NCBI GenBank assembly: GCA_910585905.1
Contig: CAJUID010000021.1
Coordinates: 1 to 53,504, forward strand
Direction: 5' to 3'
DNA from: an uncultured Lachnospiraceae bacterium
GTDB taxonomy: Bacteria > Bacillota > Clostridia > Lachnospirales > Lachnospiraceae
Length of the DNA: 53,504 bases
Under the pieces are notes generated by a model. It saw only the letters and a list, made by a program, of their open reading frames with translations. It searched no databases and was not told where the DNA came from. Below, piece after piece: positions 8,698-17,255 of this stretch; the stretch's first letter is position 1, and every line of letters begins with the position of its first letter. Position numbers and translations under genes: made by a program.

Positions 8698-9894
8698 ATG
8701 GCTGGACAAAGGATGTTGACTGCCAGATTAACGGTTAATATGATTGCAGCGGATGATGTATACACTACTGAGGATCAGTTGCTGTTTCCACAGGGAACCG
8801 TTTTAACAGAAGAGGCGATTGAGGCATTAAAGGAACATTCTGTGTTTGCAATTCGGATACAGGTAGATGACAAGGATGGAAAAACACCAGTAATTGCAGA
8901 ATCTGTGGGCGATTGTGCTGTGCAGGCAGAAACAGCCGGAAAAAACCCGCAGGCCGGTTATATTTCACCAGAGCCCGTTTATCCAGATGAGAGTGGGCTT
9001 GGGGAAGAGAGTTACTATGATGCTGTCAGGGAAACACCAGAATATCAGGAATTTAATGGCGTATTTATTAAGACAATTGACCATATGAAAGACCTTTTTA
9101 ATCGGGTTGTGATGCAGAACCAGGAGATTGACAGTGAGAAAGTCGTGCAGGATGTAGAAAATGTGGTATCTAAAAGCCGAAACAGCCTTCATATTCTGGA
9201 TATGCTGCAGTGTATGAGGAGATTTGACGATGCGACTTATGTACACAGCCTAAATGTGGCATTGCTTAGCAATGTAATTGGGAAGCTTGTTTTTCCTGAG
9301 ATTGCCAAAGAGGATTTAGATGTACTTACTTTGTCCGGCCTGATGCATGACATTGGGAAAATGCTGGTTCCAGATGAAGTGCTGCAGAAAAAAGATCATC
9401 TGACCATTCCAGAGTTTAATGTAATAAAAACCCATGTGTTGCATGGCAGCAATATTCTTAAGGGGATGAAGGATTTAGACCCAAGGATTGCGGAAGTGGC
9501 AATGCGCCATCATGAGCGCTGTGATGGCAGTGGTTATCCGGGCGGGTGGCATAGGGGGCAGATTATACCATTCGCAAAAATTGTGGCGATAGCGGATACG
9601 TATGATGCCATGACTTCGGACCGGGTATACCGCAAGGCAATCTGCCCATTTGATGTAATCCATATGTTTGAACGGGAGGGGCTGGTTAAATTTGAAGTAG
9701 AGTATCTTCTTCCGTTTCTGACAACTGCTGTTCAGGCATATTTAAATACAGAGGTTTATCTGACCACAAATGAGATTGGAAAAGTGGTGATGGTTAATGC
9801 AGAGGAGCTGTCGAAGCCGGTTGTTAAGGTAGGGGATGTATACTACAATCTGGCAAAAGACCATTCGATTTCCATTGACAGAATGGCAGATTAA
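8698..9894 (+). CDS. HD-GYP domain protein, probable cyclic-di-GMP phosphodiesterase
   Basis: The 398-residue protein has an N-terminal domain of about 65 residues (LTARLTVNMIAADDVYTTED onwards, DUF3391-like) and a C-terminal HD-GYP domain. The HD pair is in LMHDIGKMLVPDEVL, and further metal ligands are in IKTHVLHGSNIL and MRHHERCDGSGYPGG, which carries the GYP motif; the DTYDAMTSDRVYR stretch completes the domain. HD-GYP proteins hydrolyse c-di-GMP or related dinucleotides. I chose ATG 8698, which follows GGATGGAGGT; an ATG at 8683 overlaps that site. It sits between purB and purA in the same direction, so it may be cotranscribed with purine genes. Confidence 0.85.
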   Translation: MAGQRMLTARLTVNMIAADDVYTTEDQLLFPQGTVLTEEAIEALKEHSVFAIRIQVDDKDGKTPVIAESVGDCAVQAETAGKNPQAGYISPEPVYPDESGLGEESYYDAVRETPEYQEFNGVFIKTIDHMKDLFNRVVMQNQEIDSEKVVQDVENVVSKSRNSLHILDMLQCMRRFDDATYVHSLNVALLSNVIGKLVFPEIAKEDLDVLTLSGLMHDIGKMLVPDEVLQKKDHLTIPEFNVIKTHVLHGSNILKGMKDLDPRIAEVAMRHHERCDGSGYPGGWHRGQIIPFAKIVAIADTYDAMTSDRVYRKAICPFDVIHMFEREGLVKFEVEYLLPFLTTAVQAYLNTEVYLTTNEIGKVVMVNAEELSKPVVKVGDVYYNLAKDHSISIDRMAD

Positions 9895-9958
9895 GTTATA
9901 CTTATTATTGTATAAAGCCAAGGTGGGAAAAGACTGCCTTGCGGAAATGGAGGAAACT

Positions 9959-11242
9959 ATGGTAACAGCTATTGTGGGCGCGAATTGGGGAGATGAGGGA
10001 AAAGGAAAGATTACAGATATGCTCGGGGAAGAGTCCGACATAATTGTACGCTTTCAGGGAGGAAGCAATGCAGGGCATACTATAATCAATGATTATGGCA
10101 AATTTGCACTTCACCTGCTCCCATCAGGAGTTTTTTATGGACATACAACAAGTATTATCGGCAACGGTGTTGCATTAAACATCCCGTACTTACTTAAGGA
10201 AATAAATTCTCTAATTGAGAGGGGAGTGCCAAAGCCGAAGGTTCTGGTGTCTGACAGGGCACAGATTTTGATGCCGTATCATATTGCGTTTGACCAGTAT
10301 GAGGAGGAACGGCTTGGCAAAAAATCATTTGGCTCCACAAAGTCTGGTATTGCCCCGTTTTATTCTGATAAATATGCGAAGATCGGCATTCAGGTATCTG
10401 AATTATTTGATGAAGATATTTTAAGGGACAAGGTTGAACGAATCTGTGAACAGAAAAATGTAATATTAAAGTATCTTTATAACAAGCCAGAATTAAATCC
10501 GCAAGAACTTTTAGATACACTTCATGAGTACCGCGATATGGTTGCGCCATATGTATGTGATGTGTCTGCATTTTTGAGAAAGGCAATCTCAGAGGGCAAA
10601 AATATTTTGTTAGAAGGCCAGCTTGGTTCTCTAAAAGACCCGGATCACGGTATTTATCCGATGGTTACATCTTCTTCTACATTGGCGGCATACGGAGCAA
10701 TCGGAGCAGGTATTCCACCATATGAGATTAAGAAGATTGTAACAGTTGTAAAGGCATATTCGAGCGCAGTCGGCGCTGGAGAATTTGTCAGTGAAATCTT
10801 AGATGAGACAGAAGCAGAAGAGTTGCGCAAGCATGGCGGAGATGGCGGGGAGTACGGCGCAACTACAGGGCGTCCGCGCCGCATGGGATGGTTTGATGCG
10901 GTGGCAAGCCGTTACGGATGTGAGATTCAGGGGGCTACTGATGTGGTCTTGACGGTACTTGACTGCCTGGGATATCTTAAAGAGATTCCGGTCTGCGTCG
11001 GCTATGAGATAGATGGCGAGGTAGTAAAGGAATTTCCAGTTACTGCAAAGCTTGCAAAGGCAAAGCCGGTTTATACGGTTCTGCCGGGATGGGACTGTGA
11101 TATCAGTGGGATTAAGGAGTATGAGAAGCTGCCAGAAAACTGCAGGAAGTATATTGAGTTTATAGAAAAAGAACTTGGCGTTCCGGTTACGATGGTATCG
11201 AACGGGCCTAAGAGAAGCGATATTATTTATCGCAGCAAATAA
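9959..11242 (+). CDS. purA: adenylosuccinate synthetase
   Basis: Forms adenylosuccinate from IMP and aspartate using GTP, the first committed step to AMP. The 427-residue protein has the GTP-binding start IVGANWGDEGKGKITD, NAGHTI, the IMP site GSTKSGIAPFYSDKYAKIG, LLEGQLGSLKDPDHG, and TTGRPRRMGWFD. The ATG at 9959 follows GGAGG at 9950 and gives the usual family length; the frame is open upstream to 9836 but overlaps the HD-GYP gene. A weak terminator at 11257 follows. Confidence 0.96.
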   Translation: MVTAIVGANWGDEGKGKITDMLGEESDIIVRFQGGSNAGHTIINDYGKFALHLLPSGVFYGHTTSIIGNGVALNIPYLLKEINSLIERGVPKPKVLVSDRAQILMPYHIAFDQYEEERLGKKSFGSTKSGIAPFYSDKYAKIGIQVSELFDEDILRDKVERICEQKNVILKYLYNKPELNPQELLDTLHEYRDMVAPYVCDVSAFLRKAISEGKNILLEGQLGSLKDPDHGIYPMVTSSSTLAAYGAIGAGIPPYEIKKIVTVVKAYSSAVGAGEFVSEILDETEAEELRKHGGDGGEYGATTGRPRRMGWFDAVASRYGCEIQGATDVVLTVLDCLGYLKEIPVCVGYEIDGEVVKEFPVTAKLAKAKPVYTVLPGWDCDISGIKEYEKLPENCRKYIEFIEKELGVPVTMVSNGPKRSDIIYRSK

Positions 11243-11256
11243 TACAAAAGGAAAGT

Positions 11257-11287
11257 AGGGGCACCAGCACAGGCGGTGCCCTCTTTC
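11257..11287 (+). terminator. weak terminator after purA
   Basis: GGGGCACC at 11258-11265 pairs with GGTGCCCT at 11275-11282, followed by CTTT. The T-run is short, so some read-through into the PBP-like gene 30 bp downstream is likely. Confidence 0.5.
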
Positions 11288-11311
11288 TGCTATCAAAGGA
11301 ATGGTCAGTGG

Positions 11312-13867
11312 ATGAATTATAGTCAGGCAGAAATTAAACGAAAGCGGAGGGAGATTACGTCTTCTTCCCGAAAAATGAAATACCGGATAGAGGAATGGAT
11401 TGCATATGGCAGCGTTGTCTTGGTGATTACGCTGTTTTTGGTGATTGTTTTTGGGATGGCCGGGGCGGTGCGCGGTATGATCGACAGTACGCCGAACTTA
11501 GCGGAAATTGACATTCTTGCCAAGGGGGACGCAAGCACACTTTATGATAGTACCGGACAGAAAATCCAAACATTAAGTGCGGATGATATTGTTCAGGAGT
11601 ATGTTCCTATTAAACGGATTCCAAAATGTGTTCAGCAGGCATTTGTAGCAATTGAGGATAAACGTTTTTATGAACATCACGGCGTAGATATGCAGGGCCT
11701 GATCCATGCGGTCTATTCTAATGTAACAGGAATAGGCAGTAAGTATGCAGACAGTGCGAATACAATTACCCAACGTCTGGTTCAGAACCAGATTTTTGGC
11801 GGGACTAGTGGGACAAATTTGATGGAAAATTTTTCCCTGGCAGTTCAAAAGCAGCATCTGGCAACGCAGCTGGAGGATTACCTTGACAAGTCAAAAATTC
11901 TGGAATATTACCTTAATACGATTAATCTGGGAAGCAATATAGTTGGTGTCCAGGCAGCGGCAAAGCGATATTTTGATAAAGATATTATGGACGTCAATTT
12001 TTCGGAGGCCGCAGTGTTAGCAGCTATTGCGGCGGACCCTTCGGAGTATAGCCCGATCTCGAATCAGGAAAAGAATGGGCGCAGGCGCAGAAGTGTGCTG
12101 AAAAAAATGCTGGAGGCAAAGTATATTTCAGAGGATGCGTATGAGCAGGCTTTGGGGGATGATGTTTATCTGCGGGTTATGAATGTAGACAGCAGCAATG
12201 TGAATAGCGGCAATAAAACGAATTCTTATTATACGGATGCTGTGATAGAGCAGGTAATCCAGGACTTAAAACGGGAGCTAGGCTACTCTCAGACAGAGGC
12301 ATATAATGCGTTATATTACAGTGGGCTCCGCATTTTTACTTGCCAGGAACCTGAGATTCAGAAGATATGTGATGAGGTGATTAATTCAGACCGTTATTAT
12401 CCGACTACAGTGCGCTCCTATTTGTCTTATCATCTTGTAATGGTTAAGGAGGGCAGGGAGCAGGAATACAGTGAGGTTGATATTAAAAATTATTTTCTGG
12501 AGACAGAGGGCAAAAATATTTCCCTTTATTTTAAAAAGACTTCCCGAGCGAAAGAATATGTTAAGAAGTTCCGCAATGCTATGTTGAAAGAAGGTGGAAC
12601 GGTTATATCAGAAAATATACAGTTAGTAAAGCAGCCGCAGGCTTCTTTTGTCCTGCTGGAGCAGGCTACTGGAAAGGTTAAGGCAATTGCCGGGGGGCGC
12701 GGGCCAAAGGCCGCAAACCGTGAGATTAACAGGGCAACCGAATTGAAACGCCAGCCGGGTACGGCACTTGCAATGCTTTCTACTTATGTGCCGGCATTAG
12801 ATACTGCGGGAATTACATTGGGAAACGTTAAGGATGATGCCATATATCGCAGCACCGGACTGGAAAACGCTGTCTGGAACAGGGAGAATGATGCTTATGA
12901 TGGACTGATAACGCTTCGCAGCGCGATCAGGCGGTCAAAAAGTATCCCAGCCGTTAAGACGCTGCAGGATATTTCGGTTCAGACAGGATATGATTTCTTA
13001 AAGAAGTTTGGGTTTACTACGATTGTAGAAAGAAAGGAGAATGCAGAGGGGAATATCTACAGTGATCTACAACTAAAACTTGCTTTAGGGGAACTAAATG
13101 AAGGGGTTACAAATCTGGAGTTGACAGCTGCCTATGCGGCAATTGCAAATGAAGGTGTTTATCAAAAGCCGCGTTTTTATACTAAGATTATAGACAAAGA
13201 TGGAAATGTGTTGTTAGAAAATAATATTTCATCTAGGCGCATTATTAAGAGAAATACAGCATGGCTTCTGACCGATGCCATGAAAGATGTGATTCATATA
13301 GGAAATGGCAGAAGTGCAGGTTTTCAAAAGATTAAGACAGAGGCCGCCGGAAATTATTCGGTGACTGCGGATAATTCCGATTTTTGGTTTGAAGGATATA
13401 CACCATATTACACAGCAGGTATCTGGTCCGGTGCGGATGAGAATACTAGCCAGAGCCAGTCAGATTATTATATGGTAATCTGGAGGGAGATTATGGAAAA
13501 GGTACACCAGAAAACAAGAAAATTAAAGCAGAAATTTAAAAAACCAGACAGCATTATTATGCGCCGTATATGCAGTAAATGTGGAAATCTCGCAGTGCAT
13601 GGCCTTTGTGATGAGGCAGAAGGGGGAAATACAGTTTACAAAGAATATTTTGCACTCGGTACGGAACCAAATAAAAACTGTACCTGCCATGTGAAATATG
13701 CTTTCTGCAAGGAAAGCGGCAAGATTGCGGGGGAAGGGTGTCCTAAGGATAATTTAGATTATAGAATATTACTGCAGAAGCAGGAGACTGCAGAAACAGC
13801 GGATACCCCAAATACAGTAGCCCACAATATTGGAAAAGATGTCTGTGATGTGCATATGTCAGGGTAA
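11312..13867 (+). CDS. class A PBP-like protein: glycosyltransferase domain with a degenerate transpeptidase domain
   Basis: The 851-residue protein has a cytoplasmic basic N-terminus, one membrane anchor (about residues 32-56), a GT51 transglycosylase domain and a transpeptidase-fold domain. GT51 motifs are intact: catalytic Glu115 in VAIEDKRFYEHHGVD, then NTITQRLVQNQIFG and EYYLNTINLGSNIVGVQAAA. The penicillin-binding motifs are not: the SxxK position reads T484-A-L-A487 (RQPGTALAM), SxN reads SKS (542-544), and KTG reads KTE (675-677). The lipid II polymerase activity is therefore probably kept and cross-linking lost. A cysteine-rich C-terminal tail (six or more Cys) follows. The ATG at 11312 is 11 nt after AAAGGA; an in-frame GTG at 11276 falls in the terminator hairpin. 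Confidence 0.85.
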   Translation: MNYSQAEIKRKRREITSSSRKMKYRIEEWIAYGSVVLVITLFLVIVFGMAGAVRGMIDSTPNLAEIDILAKGDASTLYDSTGQKIQTLSADDIVQEYVPIKRIPKCVQQAFVAIEDKRFYEHHGVDMQGLIHAVYSNVTGIGSKYADSANTITQRLVQNQIFGGTSGTNLMENFSLAVQKQHLATQLEDYLDKSKILEYYLNTINLGSNIVGVQAAAKRYFDKDIMDVNFSEAAVLAAIAADPSEYSPISNQEKNGRRRRSVLKKMLEAKYISEDAYEQALGDDVYLRVMNVDSSNVNSGNKTNSYYTDAVIEQVIQDLKRELGYSQTEAYNALYYSGLRIFTCQEPEIQKICDEVINSDRYYPTTVRSYLSYHLVMVKEGREQEYSEVDIKNYFLETEGKNISLYFKKTSRAKEYVKKFRNAMLKEGGTVISENIQLVKQPQASFVLLEQATGKVKAIAGGRGPKAANREINRATELKRQPGTALAMLSTYVPALDTAGITLGNVKDDAIYRSTGLENAVWNRENDAYDGLITLRSAIRRSKSIPAVKTLQDISVQTGYDFLKKFGFTTIVERKENAEGNIYSDLQLKLALGELNEGVTNLELTAAYAAIANEGVYQKPRFYTKIIDKDGNVLLENNISSRRIIKRNTAWLLTDAMKDVIHIGNGRSAGFQKIKTEAAGNYSVTADNSDFWFEGYTPYYTAGIWSGADENTSQSQSDYYMVIWREIMEKVHQKTRKLKQKFKKPDSIIMRRICSKCGNLAVHGLCDEAEGGNTVYKEYFALGTEPNKNCTCHVKYAFCKESGKIAGEGCPKDNLDYRILLQKQETAETADTPNTVAHNIGKDVCDVHMSG

Positions 13868-13877
13868 GATAAAAAGC

Positions 13878-13931
13878 GGGAATGCCAAAGCGTGCTTGGG
13901 AGTGTAATTTCAAGCACGCTTTGGCATTCCC
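13878..13931. terminator. long bidirectional terminator
   Basis: A perfect 21-bp stem (13878-13898 with 13911-13931) around a 12-nt loop, with A-rich sequence to the left and a TATTATTTTTT run to the right. It separates the convergent PBP-like and DUF3881-like genes and directly abuts the latter's stop codon at 13932. Confidence 0.9.
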
Positions 13932-14816
13932 CTATATTATTTTTTGAAAGTCTGCATGTCCCTGCATCCAAATAACGCCTTTGAAACGGCAGCCAATCAT
14001 TGGAGAACCAAATAAGTCAGCTTTATTAATACAGACCGTAATTAAAATTTCGTTGCAGTTTAATAACATCTGGTACACAGTCTCATTTGTTAGGGTATTT
14101 TGGGTGACAGACCAGTTGATAATAACACCAAGAATGGAGTAGTGGTCTGATTCTGAGCCATATGGGATAAAGCTTGTTTCTACAATGGAATATAAGTCTT
14201 CCTCCTTGATGCGTTCACGGATTCTAGCAGAGACATCAATATCCTCTATTGTTAAATCATCAATGGCATTTTGGTCGCCATTTCTGGCCTTTGCAATTAG
14301 GCGGTTTCGTCTCTGGCATCGTATATTATGTTTTTCCTGCATCTGTATATCATGGTAAACGCCAAGCAGGATGGCACCTTTTAAAGACAGGCCGGACAAG
14401 GTAAGCTTTGCTTTATGGGGCGTATTGTCGGCTATTTTTAGTTCGAGATATTCAACGGCGTTTTGCAGATAAAATATCATGGAAATCCCAAGGCGCAGGT
14501 CATCACACATTCCGGTAAAGGCATTGGTATCTACGCGTTTATTTACCGTGATATCTTCTGAGGATGTGATTAGACGGCTTTCACAGTATGGAAAGTAGTG
14601 CTCCATATAGAAAAACCCCTTTTCATCATATTCGCCGCGGATGGCAATACCAATCTGGCTGCCGAATTCCATTGCAAATTCGGTATAAGTGCTGTTTGGC
14701 GCCAGCTTTATCTTTTTCTTTTTATCCGGTTGATTCATGATTTTTCCGAGAATCGATTCTAGTTCCTGGCGGGACTCGATTTTGCTAAATCCTATTGCGC
14801 GTAAAAATCGGTGCAT
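13932..14816 (-). CDS. DUF3881-like protein of unknown function
   Basis: A 294-residue soluble protein starting MHRFLRAIGFSKIESRQELE. Length and N-terminus match my recollection of the DUF3881 family, which is confined mainly to Clostridia and has no known role; this assignment is from memory and is not certain. It has no membrane segment, signal peptide or recognisable catalytic motif. A highly charged helical stretch runs from about residue 165 to 215. The ATG at 14816 follows AGAAAGGAA at a longish spacing of about 11 nt. It is transcribed alone; upstream lies a hairpin (TTTGGCTAACTGT with ACAGTTAG...AGCCAAA near 14844-14891). Confidence 0.65.
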   Translation of the reverse strand: MHRFLRAIGFSKIESRQELESILGKIMNQPDKKKKIKLAPNSTYTEFAMEFGSQIGIAIRGEYDEKGFFYMEHYFPYCESRLITSSEDITVNKRVDTNAFTGMCDDLRLGISMIFYLQNAVEYLELKIADNTPHKAKLTLSGLSLKGAILLGVYHDIQMQEKHNIRCQRRNRLIAKARNGDQNAIDDLTIEDIDVSARIRERIKEEDLYSIVETSFIPYGSESDHYSILGVIINWSVTQNTLTNETVYQMLLNCNEILITVCINKADLFGSPMIGCRFKGVIWMQGHADFQKII

Positions 14817-15131
14817 ATGGATATGATTCCTTTCTGCTGTTTTTGGCTAACTGTATCGAAAGTAAAAAACAGTTAGATGAACAGCCAAAGTAATGTATTA
14901 TAAATATTGTATCAAGTTTATTATCTGTTGAGGCTTATCCAAAGCTATCATACTACGCCAAGGAAGTATGTGCAAGCAGAAATATAAAATGTACTCACTT
15001 GGATATTGGAATGTGGCACAGGAATACAGAAGTGGGATATAGGGAACATGTAATAAAAAATGTCAGGTTGTAAAATAGTTCAGATATGTTATAATTATTG
15101 TCAGAAAAAACAGAGAAAAGAGAGGGAAATT
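14817..15131. other. intergenic region between divergent genes, with a hairpin and a promoter
   Basis: The 5' untranslated region of the minus-strand DUF3881-like gene contains an interrupted inverted repeat near 14844-14891 (GGCTAACTGT with ACAGTTAG, and the outer TTTGGCT with AGCCAAA). On the plus strand TTGTAA at 15068-15073 and TATAAT at 15090-15095, 16 bp apart, form a likely promoter for the MIF-like gene. I see nothing else in the 315 bp. Confidence 0.5.
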
Positions 15132-15476
15132 ATGCCATTTATTAATTCTAAAGTTAGTGTATCAATGAGTCAGGAGAAAAAGGATGCGATTAAGGCGAAA
15201 CTTGGTCAGGCAATTACTCTTGTGCCCGGAAAGTCAGAAAGTTGGCTGATGGTAGGGTTTGAGGACTCATATGATTTATATTTTCAGGGAAATCAGGATG
15301 GACCGACAGCATTTGTAGAGGTTAAGGTATTTGGAGGGGCATCGCCTGATGCGTTTACGAAATTAACGGGTGAGATTTGTGATATTTATCAGGAGGAATT
15401 GGGGATTCCGAAAAACAGAATCTATGTAAAATATGAGGCAGTGGAAAATTGGGGTTGGAACGGTTCAAATTTTTAA
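15132..15476 (+). CDS. macrophage migration inhibitory factor (MIF) family tautomerase homologue
   Basis: A 114-residue protein, the exact size class of MIF and D-dopachrome tautomerase. It starts MPFINSKVSVSM, so removal of Met would expose the catalytic N-terminal proline; the MIF lysine region is present as VPGKSESWLMVGF, and the C-terminus EAVENWGWNGSNF closely resembles the animal MIF ending with its GWN-S-F pattern. The family catalyses keto-enol tautomerisation, for example of phenylpyruvate, as a trimer. I chose ATG 15132 because the proline must follow it; the frame is open upstream to 15060. It heads a run of three same-strand genes with short gaps (72 bp and 24 bp). Confidence 0.85.
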   Translation: MPFINSKVSVSMSQEKKDAIKAKLGQAITLVPGKSESWLMVGFEDSYDLYFQGNQDGPTAFVEVKVFGGASPDAFTKLTGEICDIYQEELGIPKNRIYVKYEAVENWGWNGSNF

Positions 15477-15548
15477 GGGATGAAAGGATGCCCAAATTTC
15501 ATAGTTCTGCAGGATAGTTACAAAAATGGCACAGCATGGAGGCTAGTT

Positions 15549-17231
15549 ATGAGGGAATTACAGTCAAAAATACGGGGAATGGATCACAGGGGATATCCTG
15601 CATATAAAGGATTGAAGGGAAAATATCGGTTTAATAAATATGAATTAAGTATTGACCATGTGCAAGGAGATCCGTTTGCATCTCCTTCCAGTTTAAGTGT
15701 CCGGATTGCTGGAAAGATGGCAGGTATTCCGGAAGAATATTATAAAGAGAAACATCGCAGGGTGGCGTTAGAAGATTTTCTGCTCCGGGGGTTTGCTGCT
15801 GGTGTTGAGAAAATTAGTTTTCAGGCGAAGGGTTCTGGAAAAAGTGGTTTGGTTGCTGCCAGTCGCCCAGGGCAGGAGATTATGGAAAGGAGTGCATGTC
15901 AGGTAAATAAGGATAATGGGCAGGTACTTTTTCGTTTTGCAGTAGGTTTTCCGGCAAGGGGGCGTTCCATTGCCGCAGAAGAGTTAGAAAAAATACTGTT
16001 TAGGCTGCTTCCGCCCGTTGTGGAAAAGGCAGGTCTTTATGGCAACTTAAACCAGAAGGCGCTTGCAGATGTTGTGGAGCTTGCAGATGACCAGAAGGCA
16101 ATCCGTGATCAGATGAAGGAAATGGGGCTGGTAGCTTTTGTGGCGGATGGTTCTGTTTTGCCGAGAGAAAGCGGAGTTTCAGAGCGTCCGATGCGCAATG
16201 CGGTAGAATTTATTTCTCCAGATTCTATGAAAGTAGTTTTGCAACTTCCTCATAAAGGGGAATGCAGCGGGATGGGAATTCCACAGGGTGTTACTTTGAT
16301 TGTTGGCGGCGGCTATCATGGAAAATCAACTTTGCTGAAAACACTGGAAAAGACAGTTTATCCGCATATTATTGGGGATGGGAGAGAATATGCGGCAACG
16401 GATGAAAGCGGGATGAAGATTCGTGCAGAAGATGGACGAAGTGTGTGTGAAGAGGATATTAGCCCATTTATACGCAATTTGCCAAATGGAAAGGATACTG
16501 CATGTTTTTCTACATTAGATGCCAGTGGTTCTACTTCGCAGGCTGCCAATACAGTAGAAGCTGTCTGGGCAGGAAGCCATCTTTTGCTGATAGATGAGGA
16601 TACCAGTGCTACTAATTTTATGATTCGTGATGAGTTGATGGAGCAGGTAATTGCAGCAAAGAAAGAGCCGATTGTCCCATTTATAAAAAGAGTAGGGCAG
16701 TTGTATCAAGAAAAAGGGATTTCGACAATCCTAGTTGTAGGAAGCTGCGGTGCGTTTTTCCATGTGGCGGATAAAGTAATCCAGATGGATCGTTATCTTC
16801 CAAAAGAAATTACAGAGGAAGCAAAAGAAGCTGCAAAGGCATTTCCGCTTGCTATGGAGTCAGAGACGGGAAAAATGGATTTTTTGGATAACAGATCTGT
16901 TTACTTGCCAAAGGCGGAGGAGCGAAGCAAGATTAAAGTAATGGGAACAGATGGCTTTTCTTTTGGGAAAAAGCAGGTTGATTTGCGGTATTTAGAGCAG
17001 ATTACGGATAGCGAGCAGATGCTTGCAATTGCAAAGGCATTAGAATATCTAAGCCGCAGATATGGCGGGAAGAAAATTAAATTGTCAGAATTGGTTGATG
17101 ATGTGGAGTCATTATTAAGGCAAGAGGGAATTTCGGGGTTGTGCGAGGGAAATGTTATTCCAAATATGGCGATGCCGAGGCGGATGGAGATTGCAGGCTG
17201 TATTAACCGCTATATTAAGCCAAGATTATAA
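15549..17231 (+). CDS. ABC-class ATPase (ABC_ATPase / COG3044 type)
   Basis: A 560-residue cytoplasmic protein resembling the 'predicted ATPase of the ABC class' family, soluble P-loop proteins that stand apart from transporters. The start MRELQSKIRGMDHRGYPAYK and the stretch FASPSSLSVRI are family-like. Walker A is intact: IVGGGYHGKSTLLKTLE (about residues 259-275). FSTLDASGSTSQAANTVEAV is a signature-like segment, and LLLIDEDTSATNFMIRDELM is Walker B. No membrane helices. The ATG at 15549 follows GGAGG by 6 nt; an ATG at 15480, directly after the MIF-like stop, lacks a good site. The biological role of the family is not established. Confidence 0.82.
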   Translation: MRELQSKIRGMDHRGYPAYKGLKGKYRFNKYELSIDHVQGDPFASPSSLSVRIAGKMAGIPEEYYKEKHRRVALEDFLLRGFAAGVEKISFQAKGSGKSGLVAASRPGQEIMERSACQVNKDNGQVLFRFAVGFPARGRSIAAEELEKILFRLLPPVVEKAGLYGNLNQKALADVVELADDQKAIRDQMKEMGLVAFVADGSVLPRESGVSERPMRNAVEFISPDSMKVVLQLPHKGECSGMGIPQGVTLIVGGGYHGKSTLLKTLEKTVYPHIIGDGREYAATDESGMKIRAEDGRSVCEEDISPFIRNLPNGKDTACFSTLDASGSTSQAANTVEAVWAGSHLLLIDEDTSATNFMIRDELMEQVIAAKKEPIVPFIKRVGQLYQEKGISTILVVGSCGAFFHVADKVIQMDRYLPKEITEEAKEAAKAFPLAMESETGKMDFLDNRSVYLPKAEERSKIKVMGTDGFSFGKKQVDLRYLEQITDSEQMLAIAKALEYLSRRYGGKKIKLSELVDDVESLLRQEGISGLCEGNVIPNMAMPRRMEIAGCINRYIKPRL

Positions 17232-17255
17232 TATGTTACCCAAAGGAGGAAGTCT

